NCBI RefSeq assembly: GCF_001632805.1
Contig: NZ_CP007220.1
Location: forward strand, 2,914,001 to 2,978,000
Origin: Mycobacteroides chelonae CCUG 47445
GTDB taxonomy: Bacteria > Actinomycetota > Actinomycetes > Mycobacteriales > Mycobacteriaceae
DNA: 64,000 bases
Direction: 5' to 3'
Of the stretch, positions 31,940 through 45,398 are shown piece by piece; the stretch's first letter is position 1; every line of letters starts with the position of its first letter. The translations under genes and the position numbers were made by a program. Under the pieces are notes generated by a model. It was not told the origin of the DNA. It searched no databases and saw only the letters and a list, made by a program, of their open reading frames with translations.

Positions 31940-34900
31940 AGCATCCCGAGTAACTCCATATCGGTGACGTACTTGACGATGTTCGGCGCCCCGACCTGAG
32001 GAATGTCTCTCTCGGAGCCAATCTTGGCTTCCTGCACTGCGGCACGGAACCGATCGGCTGGGGCGAATGAACCTGTAGTCGGCACGATGGGACTGACCCG
32101 CTCGGGATCCTGCACCAGCGTCAGATACATCTGCAGCACCGAGTTTCGCCGGTGCTTCTCGGGCAGCGCGTGCAATCCTGTCCCGAACCGCTGCAACCAG
32201 TCCTGGAAATCGTCGACGCGCTCGATGGGGTACCCGGCCTCGATCAACCAGTCGATGTACTCGTCGAGACCGATGCCGTCATCGTGCGGGTTCATCACGT
32301 GATAGGTCTGGAACCCGTCAACCACTTGAACACCCAAGGTGGTGATTGCCTCGGCGACGAATTCCACGGGCAGCCCGTCGAAGTGCGCACGCCTCCGATT
32401 GCCTTCTGCGTCAAGGCGGTAGAACGACTTGGGCGCCAGGCCGGTGGTCACAATGCTCAGGATCATCTTGCTGAACACATCCGATGAGTTCAGCTGTCCC
32501 GCATAGGTGGTGTCGGCCAGGATCATGTCGCAGCGGAAGACCCCGATCGGCAATCCACACAGGTCATGAGCATCTCGCAGCAGCACCTCGCCGGCCCACT
32601 TACTGCTGCCGTAGCCGTTGGCATACGTGTCCTTGATGGCACGCGTGGCGCAGATGTCACGGATATCGGCGTCCTCGGTGAAAGCCACCCGTTTGACCGG
32701 ATCACCCACATTGGCCGTCGACACGAACGTGAACATCTTCAGCTTCGTGGTGATCGCCAGCCGGATCAGCTCCGCGGTACCGGCCACGTTGGGCCCGAAC
32801 AACTCGCCATAGGACAGCGCGCCACTGACGACGGCCGCCGAATCGACGATCACGTCAACGGTATCGGCCAGCCGCTGCCAGGTCTGCTCGGCCAAACCGA
32901 GGTCTGCTTCACCCTTGTCACCGGCGATGACCTCCAAATGATCTTCGGCCAGTTCATGGAAGTGCCGCAACAGTTCCGGGTCGCCGCTGTCGAAGATCTG
33001 TTCCAGGCGACGGCGGGCCTCCTCATCGGATGAGGCCCGTACCAAGCAGATCAGCTTGCCGTCAAGCAATTCCAGCTTTTCGAGCCATTGCAGCACCAGG
33101 TAGCGACCGAGGAAGCCCGTCGCCCCGGTCAGCAGGACAGTGCGCGCCTCCCCGCTGGGCTTCGGCAGTGTCGTTGCAGTGCTGAGGGTTTCCGCGTCGA
33201 TGAACTTGTCCAGCGTCAGGTCCGCGGCACGTACCTCGGCGACCTCGGAGCCGTGCACGGCCACATAGCGGGGGTCACTGGCATGCTTGTCCAGCTGTCC
33301 GCTCAGGCTGCTCACCGTGGGGGTGTCGAAGAGCGCACGCACCGTCAAGTGCGTGTTCATCGACTTGTTGATGGCGGCGATCAGGCGCATCGCGGAGAGA
33401 GAGTCGCCACCCAGATCGAAGAACGAGTCGTCGACGCCCACCCGCTCCAGACCCAGCACGTCCGCATACAGGCCTGCCAGGGCTTCCTCGACCGGATTGG
33501 ACGGGGCCCGGTACTGGGTTTCCTGATACTGCGGCTCCGGCAACGCACGGGTGTCGAGCTTTCCGTTGACCGTCAACGGCAAAGCGTCGATGGCCACGAT
33601 CGCCGCGGGAACCATGTAGGCCGGTATCCGTTCGGCCAGCGCGGCTCGTGCCTGGGCCGGCTCGACGGTCCCGGTGACGTATCCGACCAGTCGCTTATCG
33701 CCCGGACGGTCCTCACGCACGATCACCACTGCCTGCTCGACGCCCTCGAGATCGGCGAGCGCGGTTTGGATCTCGCCGAGCTCGATGCGATAACCGCGGA
33801 TCTTCACCTGATCATCGGCACGCCCCATGTAGTGCAGTTGCCCGTCGGTACCCCACCGCACCAAATCCCCGGTGCGATACATGCGGAGTCCTTCTTGGCC
33901 CGCGAATGGGCATGCCACAAAACGCGATGCGGTTAGCCCGGACCGGTGCAGATAACCGGCCCCCAGCCCGTGGCCCGCGATATACAGCTCCCCGACCACC
34001 CCTATCGGAACCCGTCGCATCGAGGTGTCCAGCACGAACAACGCCGCGCCGGCGACCGGCACACCGATCGCCGGTGTGCCTGAGCCAGCGGCCAGGGGCG
34101 GACTCACTGTCACGCATAGTGTGGACTCGGTGGGGCCGTAGGCATTGACCATCAACCGTCCGGGCGCCCACCGGTCCACCATCTCCGCAGAGCATGCTTC
34201 GGCAGCCACCACCAGGGCCATGCCCTCCAGCGCCTCCGGCGACAGCGCCGCCGCCGCGGACGGCGTTTGGTGCAAGACCGTGACGCGCTCCGTAACCAGG
34301 AATTCCTGGAAGTCTTCCGGGACCAACGATTCGGGTACCACCACGAGGCTGCCACCGTGCAGGAGCGGACCCCAGATCTCTTCCACCGAGGCATCAAAGG
34401 CATACGAGTACCACTGAGACCACACCTGCCCCGGCCCCGACGGCACGCCAAGGTGCTCATACCCCAGGACTTGCGTCACGTTGTGGTGAGTTGTCGCCAC
34501 GCCCTTGGGAATACCGGTGGTACCCGAGGTGTACACGATGTGCGCGATGTCATCGGGGGCCGGCCCCGCCAGGGCGGTGCCGGGCTGGGTGTTCACTGCG
34601 GAGTCACCGACGTCGATGATCGGCAGCGTGTACCCGTCCAGACGTGAGCGCAGTGCCGCACTGGTTATCGCAGCGATCGGACGTGCATCGTTGATCATGA
34701 ATTCGATGCGCGAATCGGGAACTGCCGGAGCGATCGGCAGATACGCCGCCCCGCTCTTGAGTACCGACAGAATCGCGACGATCGCCTCACCACGGCGTTC
34801 GGAGAGCAACGCCACGCACCGACCCGGTCCCGCACCGTGCTCAACGAGCAGGTGCGCCAAACGATTCGATTCATCGTCGAGCTCGCGGTAGGTCCACGAC

Positions 34901-37900
34901 CGCTGCCCGCATCTCATCGCGGTCGCCGCTGGATTGCGAACCACCTGCGCTGCGAACAGTTCCGGTATCGACGTCGGTGTTACCGGAGCAGAGAGCACCG
35001 CGCGGTTGCCCAGCTCATCGAGCCGGGCGCCTTCGGCGGCATCGAGCACATCTACCGCCGACAACCGCTGCGAAGGATCTGCCGCGACAGCCTCAAGCAC
35101 CCGCCGCAGCCGTGCCATCAGCGACTGCACACTCTCCACATCGAAGACGTCGGTGCGGAACTCGACCGCACCACCGATTCCGGCGGGTGCGCCGGTGTCG
35201 GTGAAACGCTCACCCAGAGAGAACGTCAGGTCCATGCGAGCGGTGTTGGTATGCACCGGTATTTGCGTAATCCGCAGGTCGCCCAGTGACAACGCGGCGG
35301 CGTCCTGCCCGGGAAGGTTCTGCCAGGTCAACCCGACCTGAACAAGTGGATGACTACTGCGGGACCGGATGGGGTTGAGCCGCTCCACCAAGACCTCGAA
35401 GGGCACGTCCTGGTGTTCGAGCGCACCCAAACTGCGAGCGCGGACCTGCGTCAGCAGATCCGCGAACGTGGGGTCACCCCCGGCGTCGACCCGCAGCACC
35501 AACGTGTTGACGAAGAAACCGACCAGCTCGTCGAGCGCCGGCTCATCACGCCCGGCGACCGCGAACCCCACCGCCACATCGGAGGTGGCACCGATCTTCG
35601 ACAGCAGCACCGCCAAGGCCGCCTGAATCACCATGAAGCTGGTCGCTCCGTGCGCACGTGCCAATGCACGCACTCCCTGCTGCAGTTCCTCCGGCCAGTC
35701 CAGATCCACACTGGCGCCGCGGTAATCGGCGACCGCCGGGTAGGGCCGGTCGGTGGGCAGCGCGAGATGTTCGGGCATCCCGGCCAGCACATCCTGCCAA
35801 TAGGCGACCTGGGTGGCGATGGCGCTCTCGCTGTCTTCGAGATCGCCCAGCTGATCCCGTTGCCACAGCGTGTAATCGGCATACTGCACCGGCAACGGCG
35901 CCCAGTCGGGTGCATGTCCCCCGCACCGGCTGGCATAGGCCACGGTCAGGTCGCGCATGAGCGGCGCCACCGACCAGCCGTCGGCGGCGATGTGATGCAC
36001 CGTGGCCACAAGCACGTGCTCGTCATCGGAAACCGTGAAAAGCTGTGCATACAGCGGGATCTCGGCTGCGAGATCAAAGGTGTGGCGCGCCGCGGCGCCG
36101 ATCGCGTCGTCCAGCTGCGCGGGCAGCCATGTGCTGGCGTCGACGACATCCCAGCCGAATTCCACGCTCTCGGGTGGCAGCACCTGCTGGTACGGCACGC
36201 CCTCCTCATCGCGGAACACGGTGCGCAGCGATTCGTGGCGGCTCACCACATCGGACAATGCCGCACCCAATGCATCCAGGTCCAGCTGCCCGCTCAGCCG
36301 CAGCGCGACCGCCATGTTGTATACCGGTGAGGCGCCATGCAATTGGTCAAGGAACCACAACCGCCGCTGCGAGAACGACAGCGGAACGACCGCGGGACGC
36401 GGTACCGACACCAACGGCGCGCGGCCGCCCGATTCGGTGCGCAGACCCGGAGCCAGCTGGGCGATGGTGGGGGTGTCGAAAAGAGCGCGCACGGTCAGGT
36501 GCGTGTTCATCGACTTGTTGATGGCCGCGATCAAACGCATGGCCGACAGGGAGTCCCCGCCTAGATCGAAGAACGAATCGTCGACGCCCACGCGTACCAG
36601 ACCGAGCACCTGCGCATAAATATCGGCCAGGATCTCCTCGACTGCGTTGGACGGGGCCCGGTATTGGGTTTCCTGATACTGCGGCTCCGGCAGGGCGCGG
36701 GTGTCGAGTTTTCCATTGACCGTCAACGGCAAGGCGTCTACCGCCACGATCGCGGCCGGCACCATGTACGGCGGCAGGCGCTCACCCAGCACCACACGCG
36801 CGCCGGCGGTATCGACCAGTCCGGCTACCGACTCGGTGACGTAACCGACCAGACGCTTATCGCCCGGCCGATCCTCGCGCACAATCACCACCGCCTGGTC
36901 GACGCCCACGACGTCGGCAAGGGCCGCCTGGATCTCGCCGAGTTCGATGCGATAGCCACGAATCTTGACCTGCGCATCAGCGCGACCCAGGTACTGCAGG
37001 TTTCCGTCGGCACGCCACCGCACCAAATCGCCAGTGCGGTACATACGGAGCCCTTCTTGGCCCGGGCCAACGAACGGGCACGCCACAAACCGCGAGGCGG
37101 TCAACGACGACCGGCTCACATAACCGAGTCCAAGACCGAGCCCCGACACATACAACTCGCCGACCACACCGACCGGCACCGGCCGCAGCCAGGCATCGAG
37201 CACAAACAGTGCGGCTCCGGGCACCGGGCCACCGATCGTCGGCGTCCCAGAACCCGCGGCCAACGGCTTGCTGACCGTCACGCACATCGTGGTCTCGGTA
37301 GGCCCGTAGGCGTTCGTCATCACTCGCCCTGGTGCCCAACGATCCACCAGCTCGGCCGAACATGCCTCGGCGGCCACCACCAGTGCTACCGAATCGAGTG
37401 CCTCCACGGACAACGCCGACACCGCCGACGGGGTCTGGTGCAGCACCGTGACATGTTCGTCAATCAGCAAGGCCTGGAACTCATCCGGACCGATCGACTC
37501 CGGTATGACCAGTAGCCGCGAACCGTGGAACAGCGCACCCCAGATCTCTTCCACCGAGGCATCAAAGGCGTACGAGTACCACTGAGACCACACCTGCCCC
37601 GGCGCCGACGGCAAACCGACGTGCAACGACTCCAGCAACTGCGTGACGTTGTGGTGAGTTGTCGCCACTCCCTTGGGAATACCCGTCGTGCCCGAGGTGT
37701 AGATGACATGCGCGACGTCGTCAGAGGCGGGCGACGGCAGCGATGCATCGGACTGTTCGCCGATCACCGGGTCATCGACGTCGACAACCACGACATTCTG
37801 CGCCGCGAACCGGCTCGCCAATTCGGCAGTGGTGACCACGGCCACCGGCCCCGCATCACCGATTACGAAATCGATCCGGGCATCGGGCACCGCCGGGTCA

Positions 37901-40900
37901 ATCGGCACGTATGCCGCCCCGGTCTTGAGCACCGCCAAGATCGCGATGATGCCCTGCGCCGAGCGCGGGAACATCACCGCAACGCACCGGCCCGGGCCGG
38001 CACCTAAGCCAATCAGATAGTGCGCCAGTCGATTCGAATCCCGATCAACCTCACCGTACGTCCACGACCGGCCTCTGCAGGTTAGCGCGGCCGCATCGGT
38101 GGTCCGCGCCACCTGCCCCGCGAACAACGCCGGAATCGACGTCCCCGTCGCCGGGCGGAGCAGCACCGCCCGGTTGCCCATCGCATCCAGACGTTCACGC
38201 TCGTCGGCTCCCAGCACGTCCACCGCGGACAATCTCTGCGATGGATCTGCGGCCATTGCCGCCAAGACGAGTTCGAGTCGACGAACCAAGACCTCGGCGC
38301 TCTCGGCATCGAACACTTCGGTGTCATGTTCGATGGTCAGCGCCAGTTCCCGACCGGGTGTCACCTGTAGCGCCAGCGGGTAGTGGGTGGCTTCCCGGCT
38401 GGAGAACCCCGCGATGGCCAATTCGCCTGTCCCCAAGATCGTCTCGAATGCCGCCGGGTCGATCGGGTAGTTCTCGTAGACGAACAAGGTGTCGAAGAGC
38501 TGGTCCTGCCCGGTGACGCGGTGAATCTCGGGAAGCGCGACGTGTTGGTGGTCCAGGGTGCGATTGGACAGGCTCTGCAGCTGCTCCAGCAGCCCGGCGG
38601 TGGTGGTGGTCGCGGTAATGCGTGCGCGCACCGGGACCGTGTTGATCAACAGGCCCACCATCGATTCCGCGCCTGCCACCTCGGCAGGACGGCCAGAGAC
38701 GGCGGCCCCGAATGCCACGTCGTGCTGACCGGTCAACCAGACCAGCAGCTGCGCCCAGCCTGCCTGCAGGACGGTGTTGACGGTGGTGTGATGTGTGCGT
38801 GCAAGGTCGGTCAGTGCGCGCGTGGCCGGCTCGGACAGTCGCAGTGATTGAGTCTCGCGGCGCCCCGATCCCAGCTTGTGCGACGGGCCCACCAGCGCTG
38901 GTGTCTCGAACCCGGCCAGCGCGTCCTGCCAAGCGGCGAGCGCGGCGTCATGATCCTGTTCGGTCAGCCATGTCACGAACCTGCGGTACGGGACGGCCGG
39001 CGGCAGCGCGTGCCCGCCCAGAGTCGCGAAGACCTCTTGCAACAGGATGGGCAACGACCAGCCGTCGAGCACGCTGTGGTGGCTGGTGAGCACAAAGCGG
39101 TGTTGGTCGTGTCCGATCCGGATCAACGCCACCCGGAACAGGGGCGGGCTGGTCAGGTCGCAGACCGCTGCGCGTTCGGCCGCACACACCTGCTCGATCT
39201 GGTCGTCGATATCGATGCCGCCGAGTTCTATGTACTGCCAAGGAGTTTCAGGATCGGCGGGGATGCTCTGCACCGGCGGGTCGAACTGAGGGTGGAAGCG
39301 GGCCGCGAGGTTGGGGTGTCGGGCGATGACCGTATCCACCGCGTCGCGCAGCCCCTGCGCATCGAGCGCCCCCGCGAGAGTGAGGTCCAGTTGCACCGCA
39401 TACACATCATCGCTGTTGGCATGGGCGGTGGCATGGAAGAGCAGCCCCTGCTGCAGCGGCGTCAGCGGCAGCACATCGGCAACTCGGTGCTGGCGCCCCA
39501 GCTCGTCGATCTGATGTTGAGTGAGGGATGCGGGCAGGATATCTGTCGGCGTCAATCCCCCTCCGCCGCAACGCACATGTGCGCAGATGCCTGTCAGCGC
39601 CTCGATCCAGAGCTGGCTCAACCGGCCGATCTGCGCATCGTCCATCGAGGACGCCCAGGTCCAGTTGGCCTGCAGATGAGGCTCGGTGCCGGTGCCCGTT
39701 TCCCAAACACCCGCGTTCAGGGTCACGGTATGAGCCAATGCCAGCGGCACGGCAGCGGTCACCGCGGCCGCAGCGACAGCGTCTGGGCTCGGCAGCCACA
39801 ATTCACCGCCCTGATCGCCGACGCCGCCCAGCCTCCCCAGGTAGTTGAACCCGATAACCGGTTCTGCCCCAGCGAGATCCACCTCGGGGTTCAGGTATCG
39901 CAGCAGACCGTAGGTGATGCCGTCGGGCAGCGCACGCAGCTGCTCCTTGGCTGCCTTGAGCACCGCACCCAACGCGGGATCGCCGGCGCTCACCTGCGCC
40001 CAGTCCAGCCTGCCGAGGCTCAGGGCCACCGGGTATTTACTGGTGAACCACCCGACCGTGCGCGACAGATCGACCCGTGCGGTCACACTGGGATCCAAGT
40101 CCTCCTGGCGCCCATGGCCTTCCACGTCGATACCGACCGTCGCTCCGGTGTTGCCCGTCAGCTGCGCGACCGCCAGCCCGAACGCGATCAACAAGATGTC
40201 GCCCACCCCGGCGTGGAACGCCGCAGGGGCCTCACCCAGCAAGATGCGAGTGGTGTCGGCGTCCACAGACACCGACATCGTGTGTGCGGTGGCGTAGGTG
40301 TCAACCTCCGGCTGCACGGCAGGCAGCAGCGCAGGGGTCGTCTGCACCCGCGTCCAGGCCTCGGCATGCCCAGCCACCTCGGTGGTGCGCGCGTGCTGAT
40401 CGATCAGCGCCGCCCACCGGGCGAAGGAGGTGCCGGTCGACGGTAGAGCCACCGGTTGCCCGGCGTGATGCTGAGCCCAACCGATGTTGATGTCTTCCAG
40501 CAGGATTCGCCAAGAAACGCCGTCCACGGCGAGGTGGTGCACGACCAATGCCAGTTGCGCTGTGGAGCGCACCCACAGTGCGCTCAGCATCGTCCCGGTG
40601 GCCGGGTTCAGTCGGTCTCGGGCCTGCAACAATGCCTCGTCGGACAAGGCGTCCACGCAACGCAGGCAGTCGCGCGCGTCCACCGCCCCCGCCTCGGCGA
40701 CGCTCAGCGACCACCCTCCCGCACCGGTGTCCTCGGCACGCAGCCGCAACATCGCGTGGTGGTCAAGTAGCGCTTGCAGCACCACCGCCACATCGTTTTC
40801 GGTCACCGCGGCCGGGACCGACACGACCATTGTCTGATTGAAGTGGCCGGTTTCGCCCTGCACACCCTGCAGCCATCGCATGACCGGCGTCGCGAGCACC

Positions 40901-43900
40901 TCGCCCACCCCGTCATCGGCCGCATCCTCATCGCCGGTGACCAGAGTGGCCACGCGGGCCAGCCGTGCCACGGTCTGCTCGACGAACACATCGCGCGGTC
41001 GGCACAGCACCCCGGCAGCTCGTGCACGCGACACCACCTGCATCGACATGATGCTGTCTCCGCCGAGATCGAAGAACGAATCGTCCACGCCGACCCGCGG
41101 GAGCCCGAGGACCTGTGCGTAGATGGCAGCGAGCGTCAGCTCGACGTCATCCGATGGTGCTCGGTACTCGCCGGCCGCGAGTTCGGGCGCCGGCAGTGCC
41201 CGGATGTCGAGCTTGCCGTTGGGGGTGAGCGGAAGCGCATCCAGAACAATGATCGCGGACGGAATCATGTAGGCCGGCAACCGATCACCGAGCGCCGCGC
41301 GGGCCTGGGCGGGATCGATGGCGCCGGTGACGTAGCCCACCAGGCGCCGATCGCCGGGACGGTCCTGGCGAACGGTCACCACGGCCTGCTCCACGCCGTG
41401 TACATCGGCGAGTACTGCTTGTACTTCGCCGAGTTCGATGCGGTTACCGCGGATCTTGACCTGCTCGTCCGCCCGGCCCATGTACTGCAACGCGCCATCG
41501 GCGTTCCAGCGCACCAGGTCCCCCGTGCGATACATCCTCTGCCCGGCCGGACCGTACGGGTTGGCCACGAACCGTTCCGCCGTCAACACCGCGCGGCCCA
41601 CATAGCCGGATGCGAGTGCCGGACCAGCTAGATACAGCTCGCCCACCACGCCGATGGGCGCCGCGTTCAGCCCCGCGTCCAGCACCAGGGTTTGCATGCC
41701 CGGAATCGGGGCACCAATATCGACCGGCTGCCCGGCTGTCGTCGGTGCGGAGGTTGCCCAGATGGTCGCCTCGCTGGGGCCGTACGCGTTGATCAACCGC
41801 CGATCAGGCGCCCACGCGTCCACCAGCTCACGCGGGCAGTCCTCACCCGCGGTGACCACCGTGCGTACCGCCGACAACCGCGTCCGGTCCAGCGATGACA
41901 ACACCGTCGGGGTCAACACCGCGGCAGTGACGTGCTGTGCCTGCAAAAACTCAGTCAACGCGTCTGCGGCGTAGACGTCACGCGGTGCCACCACCAGCGC
42001 TGCACCCGCACCCACTGCCCACACCATCTCGAAGACCGAGGCGTCGAATGTCGGCGAAGCCACCATCAGCACCCGCGCATCGCCGCCCAGTTTCAGCAGA
42101 TCGCATTGTGCTGCAGCAACTCCCGGCAACCCCGCGTGACCAACGGCCACGCCCTTGGGGGTACCGGTGGAGCCCGATGTGAAAATCACGTACGCGGTGT
42201 TCCCGGCCCGCAGCGCCGCTGACCGATCGGCATCGGTGATGGGTTCGGACGACTGCCCGGACACGTCGTAGCCGTCGATACGCAGCACGGGGCGCGCGCC
42301 AGCCCCGGAAACCTCATCGGTGCCACGGGTCACAACGCACACCGCTGCCACCGAATCCAGCACCGTGGCGATCCGCTCGACCGGATGAGCGTTGTCCACC
42401 GGCACGTATACGCCGCCGGCCTTGGCCACGGCCCACCACACCACCACCAGGTCGGCGCAGCGATCCATCGCCACACCCACCGCACGTTCCGGGCCGACCC
42501 CGTTCTCGATCAACACCCGCGCCCACCGCGTCGACCATTCATCGAGTTCGCGGTAGGTAAGCTCCCGGGCGCCGTCGACCACGGCCACTGCATCCGGCCT
42601 GCTGGCTGCTGCCGCCGCCAGCAATTGCGGCGCCACCCCAACCTGCGCCTGCACTCCCGCACCGGACCACTGTGACAGCACCAGATCGTGCTCCCGCTGG
42701 TCCAGCAGCGGCAGCTCACCCACCACCACCGTGGGGTCGGCACCCAGCAGACGCCCCAGGAGTGATTCCAAACGGTTTATGTGCCTGTCGATCTCGGCGG
42801 TCGTGTACCTGTCAGGGTTCCACGCGAACTGGATGCGTGAGGTGCCACCACCCGGTCGCGGATAGATGTTGATGGCGATGTCCTGGACCGGGAAAGTGGT
42901 CAGCACATTGACCACCGCCTCCGACGGCCCGAAGAAGAACACATCCGCGAAATCGAAGACGTTGATGACCTGACCGAACTCAATGTTGGTGTCGCGGCGA
43001 CCCGCATCGGCCACCAGCTCCGGCCAGCGCCGGAACTGTTGGTGCCGCAACGCGCCCACGACGGCTCTGGCGACCTGGTCGTCGAGCGCTCCGATGGTGT
43101 GCGCGGCATCGACGGTGACGGACAACGGCACCAGGTTGGACACCATGCCACCGCATCTTTTCAGCGCCGCCGTCGTGCGCCCCGACACCGGCAGCGACAG
43201 CGAAACATTCTGGCGTCCCGTTGTTTTCGCGATGAAGGTGGCCAGCGTTGCGATGACTCTGGCTACCTCGATCTGGCCAAGTCCGTTCTGCGACAACAGC
43301 TCGTCGCAGACCAATTCGCGCACCTGGGGGTGGCGCGGCGTGACCACACGTTCCATGCCCGCAAGGTCGGCCGTCTCCACGGGCTCGGCCAAGACCTTCT
43401 TCCAGTACTCGAAATCCGCATCGCTGCGCGCGGACTGCTGATACTTCTGGTCGGCGTCGCGAATCACGGAGAACTCCGAGAAATCGACATCGGTCTGCGG
43501 TGCGACCGATCCCGAGTACACATCAGCGATATGCCTCAGCAGATTGTTGGTGGCGTACCCATCCAGGAGAACGTGATGGGTACGCATGTAGAAGTACGAC
43601 AGATCGTCGGCAATCCGCAATAAGGTGAAATGCGTGAGCCGTTCACTGAGTAAGTCGATGGGCCGGCGGTATTCCTGGTCCATCCAACGACGAGCGGCTG
43701 CCACGGCATCGGGTTCGGCCCGCAGATCGATGCAATGCATGGTCTGCGGGAACGAACGGTCCACCACAAAGACCGGTTCACCGTCCTCAACGGCCAGCCG
43801 CGCACAGGGAGTGCCGAATCGCGCGGCCATCGATTCGCAGGCGACCATGAGCCTTTCGGCGTCTACGTCATGGTCGATCGTGACAAATCCGGCGAAATTG

Positions 43901-43998
43901 TAGGGAACCTCGGGCCGCAGTTGTTGGGCAACCCATATCGACCGTTGCGCGGCTGTCAGGGGTCCGAGAACTTCTGTCTGCGTTCCGAAATTGAGCAT
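31936..43998 (-). CDS. Trimodular non-ribosomal peptide synthetase, C-A-T-E / C-A-T / C-A-T-Reductase
   Basis: A 4020-residue megasynthase. Module 1: C (about 10-450; HHVLLDG), A (about 470-950; [11 protein letters not shown] near 611), T (GGDSIMS, about 980), E (about 1050-1490; [21 protein letters not shown]), giving a D-residue. Module 2: C (about 1500-1930; HHSVLDGWS), A (about 1960-2450), T (GGDSLSA, about 2481). Module 3: C (about 2545-2980; HHIAADGWS), A (about 3000-3500), T (about 3533). The end (about 3610-4020) is an NAD(P)H thioester reductase ([14 protein letters not shown]), so release is as aldehyde or alcohol. A leading C domain suggests acylation of the first residue or an upstream donor. 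Core A4 is DASVFE in A1 but DASVEE in A2 and A3, so A2 and A3 probably load the same residue. MbtH-like and formyltransferase genes precede it on the strand. Product unknown; a formylated hydroxamate siderophore is the best guess. Confidence 0.93.
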   Translation of the reverse strand: MLNFGTQTEVLGPLTAAQRSIWVAQQLRPEVPYNFAGFVTIDHDVDAERLMVACESMAARFGTPCARLAVEDGEPVFVVDRSFPQTMHCIDLRAEPDAVAAARRWMDQEYRRPIDLLSERLTHFTLLRIADDLSYFYMRTHHVLLDGYATNNLLRHIADVYSGSVAPQTDVDFSEFSVIRDADQKYQQSARSDADFEYWKKVLAEPVETADLAGMERVVTPRHPQVRELVCDELLSQNGLGQIEVARVIATLATFIAKTTGRQNVSLSLPVSGRTTAALKRCGGMVSNLVPLSVTVDAAHTIGALDDQVARAVVGALRHQQFRRWPELVADAGRRDTNIEFGQVINVFDFADVFFFGPSEAVVNVLTTFPVQDIAINIYPRPGGGTSRIQFAWNPDRYTTAEIDRHINRLESLLGRLLGADPTVVVGELPLLDQREHDLVLSQWSGAGVQAQVGVAPQLLAAAAASRPDAVAVVDGARELTYRELDEWSTRWARVLIENGVGPERAVGVAMDRCADLVVVWWAVAKAGGVYVPVDNAHPVERIATVLDSVAAVCVVTRGTDEVSGAGARPVLRIDGYDVSGQSSEPITDADRSAALRAGNTAYVIFTSGSTGTPKGVAVGHAGLPGVAAAQCDLLKLGGDARVLMVASPTFDASVFEMVWAVGAGAALVVAPRDVYAADALTEFLQAQHVTAAVLTPTVLSSLDRTRLSAVRTVVTAGEDCPRELVDAWAPDRRLINAYGPSEATIWATSAPTTAGQPVDIGAPIPGMQTLVLDAGLNAAPIGVVGELYLAGPALASGYVGRAVLTAERFVANPYGPAGQRMYRTGDLVRWNADGALQYMGRADEQVKIRGNRIELGEVQAVLADVHGVEQAVVTVRQDRPGDRRLVGYVTGAIDPAQARAALGDRLPAYMIPSAIIVLDALPLTPNGKLDIRALPAPELAAGEYRAPSDDVELTLAAIYAQVLGLPRVGVDDSFFDLGGDSIMSMQVVSRARAAGVLCRPRDVFVEQTVARLARVATLVTGDEDAADDGVGEVLATPVMRWLQGVQGETGHFNQTMVVSVPAAVTENDVAVVLQALLDHHAMLRLRAEDTGAGGWSLSVAEAGAVDARDCLRCVDALSDEALLQARDRLNPATGTMLSALWVRSTAQLALVVHHLAVDGVSWRILLEDINIGWAQHHAGQPVALPSTGTSFARWAALIDQHARTTEVAGHAEAWTRVQTTPALLPAVQPEVDTYATAHTMSVSVDADTTRILLGEAPAAFHAGVGDILLIAFGLAVAQLTGNTGATVGIDVEGHGRQEDLDPSVTARVDLSRTVGWFTSKYPVALSLGRLDWAQVSAGDPALGAVLKAAKEQLRALPDGITYGLLRYLNPEVDLAGAEPVIGFNYLGRLGGVGDQGGELWLPSPDAVAAAAVTAAVPLALAHTVTLNAGVWETGTGTEPHLQANWTWASSMDDAQIGRLSQLWIEALTGICAHVRCGGGGLTPTDILPASLTQHQIDELGRQHRVADVLPLTPLQQGLLFHATAHANSDDVYAVQLDLTLAGALDAQGLRDAVDTVIARHPNLAARFHPQFDPPVQSIPADPETPWQYIELGGIDIDDQIEQVCAAERAAVCDLTSPPLFRVALIRIGHDQHRFVLTSHHSVLDGWSLPILLQEVFATLGGHALPPAVPYRRFVTWLTEQDHDAALAAWQDALAGFETPALVGPSHKLGSGRRETQSLRLSEPATRALTDLARTHHTTVNTVLQAGWAQLLVWLTGQHDVAFGAAVSGRPAEVAGAESMVGLLINTVPVRARITATTTTAGLLEQLQSLSNRTLDHQHVALPEIHRVTGQDQLFDTLFVYENYPIDPAAFETILGTGELAIAGFSSREATHYPLALQVTPGRELALTIEHDTEVFDAESAEVLVRRLELVLAAMAADPSQRLSAVDVLGADERERLDAMGNRAVLLRPATGTSIPALFAGQVARTTDAAALTCRGRSWTYGEVDRDSNRLAHYLIGLGAGPGRCVAVMFPRSAQGIIAILAVLKTGAAYVPIDPAVPDARIDFVIGDAGPVAVVTTAELASRFAAQNVVVVDVDDPVIGEQSDASLPSPASDDVAHVIYTSGTTGIPKGVATTHHNVTQLLESLHVGLPSAPGQVWSQWYSYAFDASVEEIWGALFHGSRLLVIPESIGPDEFQALLIDEHVTVLHQTPSAVSALSVEALDSVALVVAAEACSAELVDRWAPGRVMTNAYGPTETTMCVTVSKPLAAGSGTPTIGGPVPGAALFVLDAWLRPVPVGVVGELYVSGLGLGLGYVSRSSLTASRFVACPFVGPGQEGLRMYRTGDLVRWRADGNLQYLGRADAQVKIRGYRIELGEIQAALADVVGVDQAVVIVREDRPGDKRLVGYVTESVAGLVDTAGARVVLGERLPPYMVPAAIVAVDALPLTVNGKLDTRALPEPQYQETQYRAPSNAVEEILADIYAQVLGLVRVGVDDSFFDLGGDSLSAMRLIAAINKSMNTHLTVRALFDTPTIAQLAPGLRTESGGRAPLVSVPRPAVVPLSFSQRRLWFLDQLHGASPVYNMAVALRLSGQLDLDALGAALSDVVSRHESLRTVFRDEEGVPYQQVLPPESVEFGWDVVDASTWLPAQLDDAIGAAARHTFDLAAEIPLYAQLFTVSDDEHVLVATVHHIAADGWSVAPLMRDLTVAYASRCGGHAPDWAPLPVQYADYTLWQRDQLGDLEDSESAIATQVAYWQDVLAGMPEHLALPTDRPYPAVADYRGASVDLDWPEELQQGVRALARAHGATSFMVIQAALAVLLSKIGATSDVAVGFAVAGRDEPALDELVGFFVNTLVLRVDAGGDPTFADLLTQVRARSLGALEHQDVPFEVLVERLNPIRSRSSHPLVQVGLTWQNLPGQDAAALSLGDLRITQIPVHTNTARMDLTFSLGERFTDTGAPAGIGGAVEFRTDVFDVESVQSLMARLRRVLEAVAADPSQRLSAVDVLDAAEGARLDELGNRAVLSAPVTPTSIPELFAAQVVRNPAATAMRCGQRSWTYRELDDESNRLAHLLVEHGAGPGRCVALLSERRGEAIVAILSVLKSGAAYLPIAPAVPDSRIEFMINDARPIAAITSAALRSRLDGYTLPIIDVGDSAVNTQPGTALAGPAPDDIAHIVYTSGTTGIPKGVATTHHNVTQVLGYEHLGVPSGPGQVWSQWYSYAFDASVEEIWGPLLHGGSLVVVPESLVPEDFQEFLVTERVTVLHQTPSAAAALSPEALEGMALVVAAEACSAEMVDRWAPGRLMVNAYGPTESTLCVTVSPPLAAGSGTPAIGVPVAGAALFVLDTSMRRVPIGVVGELYIAGHGLGAGYLHRSGLTASRFVACPFAGQEGLRMYRTGDLVRWGTDGQLHYMGRADDQVKIRGYRIELGEIQTALADLEGVEQAVVIVREDRPGDKRLVGYVTGTVEPAQARAALAERIPAYMVPAAIVAIDALPLTVNGKLDTRALPEPQYQETQYRAPSNPVEEALAGLYADVLGLERVGVDDSFFDLGGDSLSAMRLIAAINKSMNTHLTVRALFDTPTVSSLSGQLDKHASDPRYVAVHGSEVAEVRAADLTLDKFIDAETLSTATTLPKPSGEARTVLLTGATGFLGRYLVLQWLEKLELLDGKLICLVRASSDEEARRRLEQIFDSGDPELLRHFHELAEDHLEVIAGDKGEADLGLAEQTWQRLADTVDVIVDSAAVVSGALSYGELFGPNVAGTAELIRLAITTKLKMFTFVSTANVGDPVKRVAFTEDADIRDICATRAIKDTYANGYGSSKWAGEVLLRDAHDLCGLPIGVFRCDMILADTTYAGQLNSSDVFSKMILSIVTTGLAPKSFYRLDAEGNRRRAHFDGLPVEFVAEAITTLGVQVVDGFQTYHVMNPHDDGIGLDEYIDWLIEAGYPIERVDDFQDWLQRFGTGLHALPEKHRRNSVLQMYLTLVQDPERVSPIVPTTGSFAPADRFRAAVQEAKIGSERDIPQVGAPNIVKYVTDMELLGML

Positions 43999-44087
43999 GA
44001 GGACGACGAACTCCCTACTTGGGCCTGCAAACTGGCGTCTGAAATGTCAGCGTTGAGATGACTTGTCGCGCTGGGCGGACACGTCCT

Positions 44088-44297
44088 CTACGCGAGTCGT
44101 TGGCGCAGGTCCTTCGGCCGGATATCGGGCCAGTGTTCGTCGATGTATTCAAGACATGCCGCGCGGCCCGCGTCGCCGTAGACCACGCGCCAGCCCGCCG
44201 GCGCATCGGCGAAGGACGGCCAAAGGCTGTGCTGCTCCTGGTCGTTGACCAGAACGAGAAAACTGCCATTGTCATCGTCAAAGGGGTTGGTTTGCAT
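44088..44297 (-). CDS. MbtH-like protein
   Basis: A 69-residue MbtH-family protein: [20 protein letters not shown], then the invariant [18 protein letters not shown] and [11 protein letters not shown]. Two of the family's three conserved Trp contexts (SLWP, GW, HWPD) are complete. MbtH proteins bind NRPS adenylation domains and are needed for their folding and activity; this one lies 89 bp upstream of the NRPS gene on the same strand and almost certainly serves it. The formyltransferase gene is 78 bp upstream, so the three likely form one operon. Confidence 0.95.
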   Translation of the reverse strand: MQTNPFDDDNGSFLVLVNDQEQHSLWPSFADAPAGWRVVYGDAGRAACLEYIDEHWPDIRPKDLRQRLA

Positions 44298-44375
44298 CGA
44301 TTTTCCTCATCATCACGATCTGAGCGCGACGGCGCTGCGAGCCTGCCGAGCAGCACCGGTTCTACCGCCTGGGGG

Positions 44376-45314
44376 TCAGGTGTTGCTGTTGAGATATCCC
44401 CCGCGCCGGAAGTACTCGTGGCCGCTGTGCTCGTTGCCGTCGGCGTCTCGGATGCGGGTGATCACCAGCCCGCGGTTACCCACGCGGTAGGCATCAGCGC
44501 CACACACCACCACGCCACCTTCTTCCTGCACGATCACCCGCCCCGGCGTACCGCCATAACGCGCCTCGGAAATCCGCGCCTCCAACACCTCGATACGCCC
44601 GCCGTCATAGAAGGTGAACGCCCGCGGATACGGATCCGACAACGCCCGCACAAACCGCTCCAGATCCTCGGCCGGCCAACTCCAATCGATCGCGCTGTCA
44701 CGCTCCGAACGCTTATGGCAGTAGGTTCGCTCGGCCTTGTTCTGCGGACGCCACAGCGCCTCCCCGGACTCCAGCGCACCCAGCGCCTCAGCCAACACCC
44801 CCGGAATCAGATCCATCCCCCGCAACACCAACTCGGTGCCCGTATCAGCCGGACCGATCGGCAGGGAGTGCTGCACCAGAATGTCACCGGTATCCAAACC
44901 GCTATCCATCCGATGCACCGTCAACCCGAACTCAGACTCACCACTGATCAACGACCACAACACAGGCGAGAACCCCGTGAATTTCGGCAGCAACGAATCA
45001 TGAAAATTCAACGTGCCATGCGGCGGGAAATCATAAAGTTCCACCGGCATCCGGTTGTACCAACTATTGACCACAATGACATCGGGCTCGGCGCCCTTAA
45101 CCAATTCGATGGTTTCAGCATCAACCCGCGTGGTGACATGCACCGGAATACCGTGCTCACGCGCAAGCTCATCAACCGGCGCCGACCAAATCGCCCTATA
45201 CGCTTCCTCGCTAGAGGGATGCGTGACCGCAAGCACCACCTCATGCCCCAGATCGATCAACGCCTGCAAAGTCCGGTAACCCCAGACCTGATACCCAAAC
45301 GACACGACGCGCAT
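44376..45314 (-). CDS. FxbA/CchA-like formyltransferase
   Basis: A 312-residue N10-formyltetrahydrofolate-dependent formyltransferase. The catalytic triad of the family is in place: N103 and H105 (GTLNFHDSLLPKFTGFSP) and D141 (MDSGLDTGDIL). The C-terminal part (LSDPYPRAFTFYDGGRIEVLEA) is the OB-type domain of methionyl-tRNA formyltransferase relatives. The opening VSFGYQVWGYRTLQALIDLG is close to siderophore formyltransferases (FxbA of exochelin, CchA of coelichelin) that formylate hydroxyornithine, and gene context with NRPS and MbtH supports tailoring rather than tRNA formylation. An ornithine N-monooxygenase gene is not seen in the window. First gene of the leftward operon; a degenerate iron box lies about 85-105 bp upstream. 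Confidence 0.88.
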   Translation of the reverse strand: MRVVSFGYQVWGYRTLQALIDLGHEVVLAVTHPSSEEAYRAIWSAPVDELAREHGIPVHVTTRVDAETIELVKGAEPDVIVVNSWYNRMPVELYDFPPHGTLNFHDSLLPKFTGFSPVLWSLISGESEFGLTVHRMDSGLDTGDILVQHSLPIGPADTGTELVLRGMDLIPGVLAEALGALESGEALWRPQNKAERTYCHKRSERDSAIDWSWPAEDLERFVRALSDPYPRAFTFYDGGRIEVLEARISEARYGGTPGRVIVQEEGGVVVCGADAYRVGNRGLVITRIRDADGNEHSGHEYFRRGGYLNSNT

Positions 45315-45398
45315 TACACGACCCCTTAGCTTTTAAGCGCTGGTCAGGGGCTTGAGCCCACAATTGAACACCACTGGCAGATCAGCTTAAGGGTTTTC

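Noticed and set aside
38848..40446. 532-codon + frame opposite the NRPS
   Set aside because: Shadow of NRPS codon bias; the NRPS frame is continuous and fully explained by domains.
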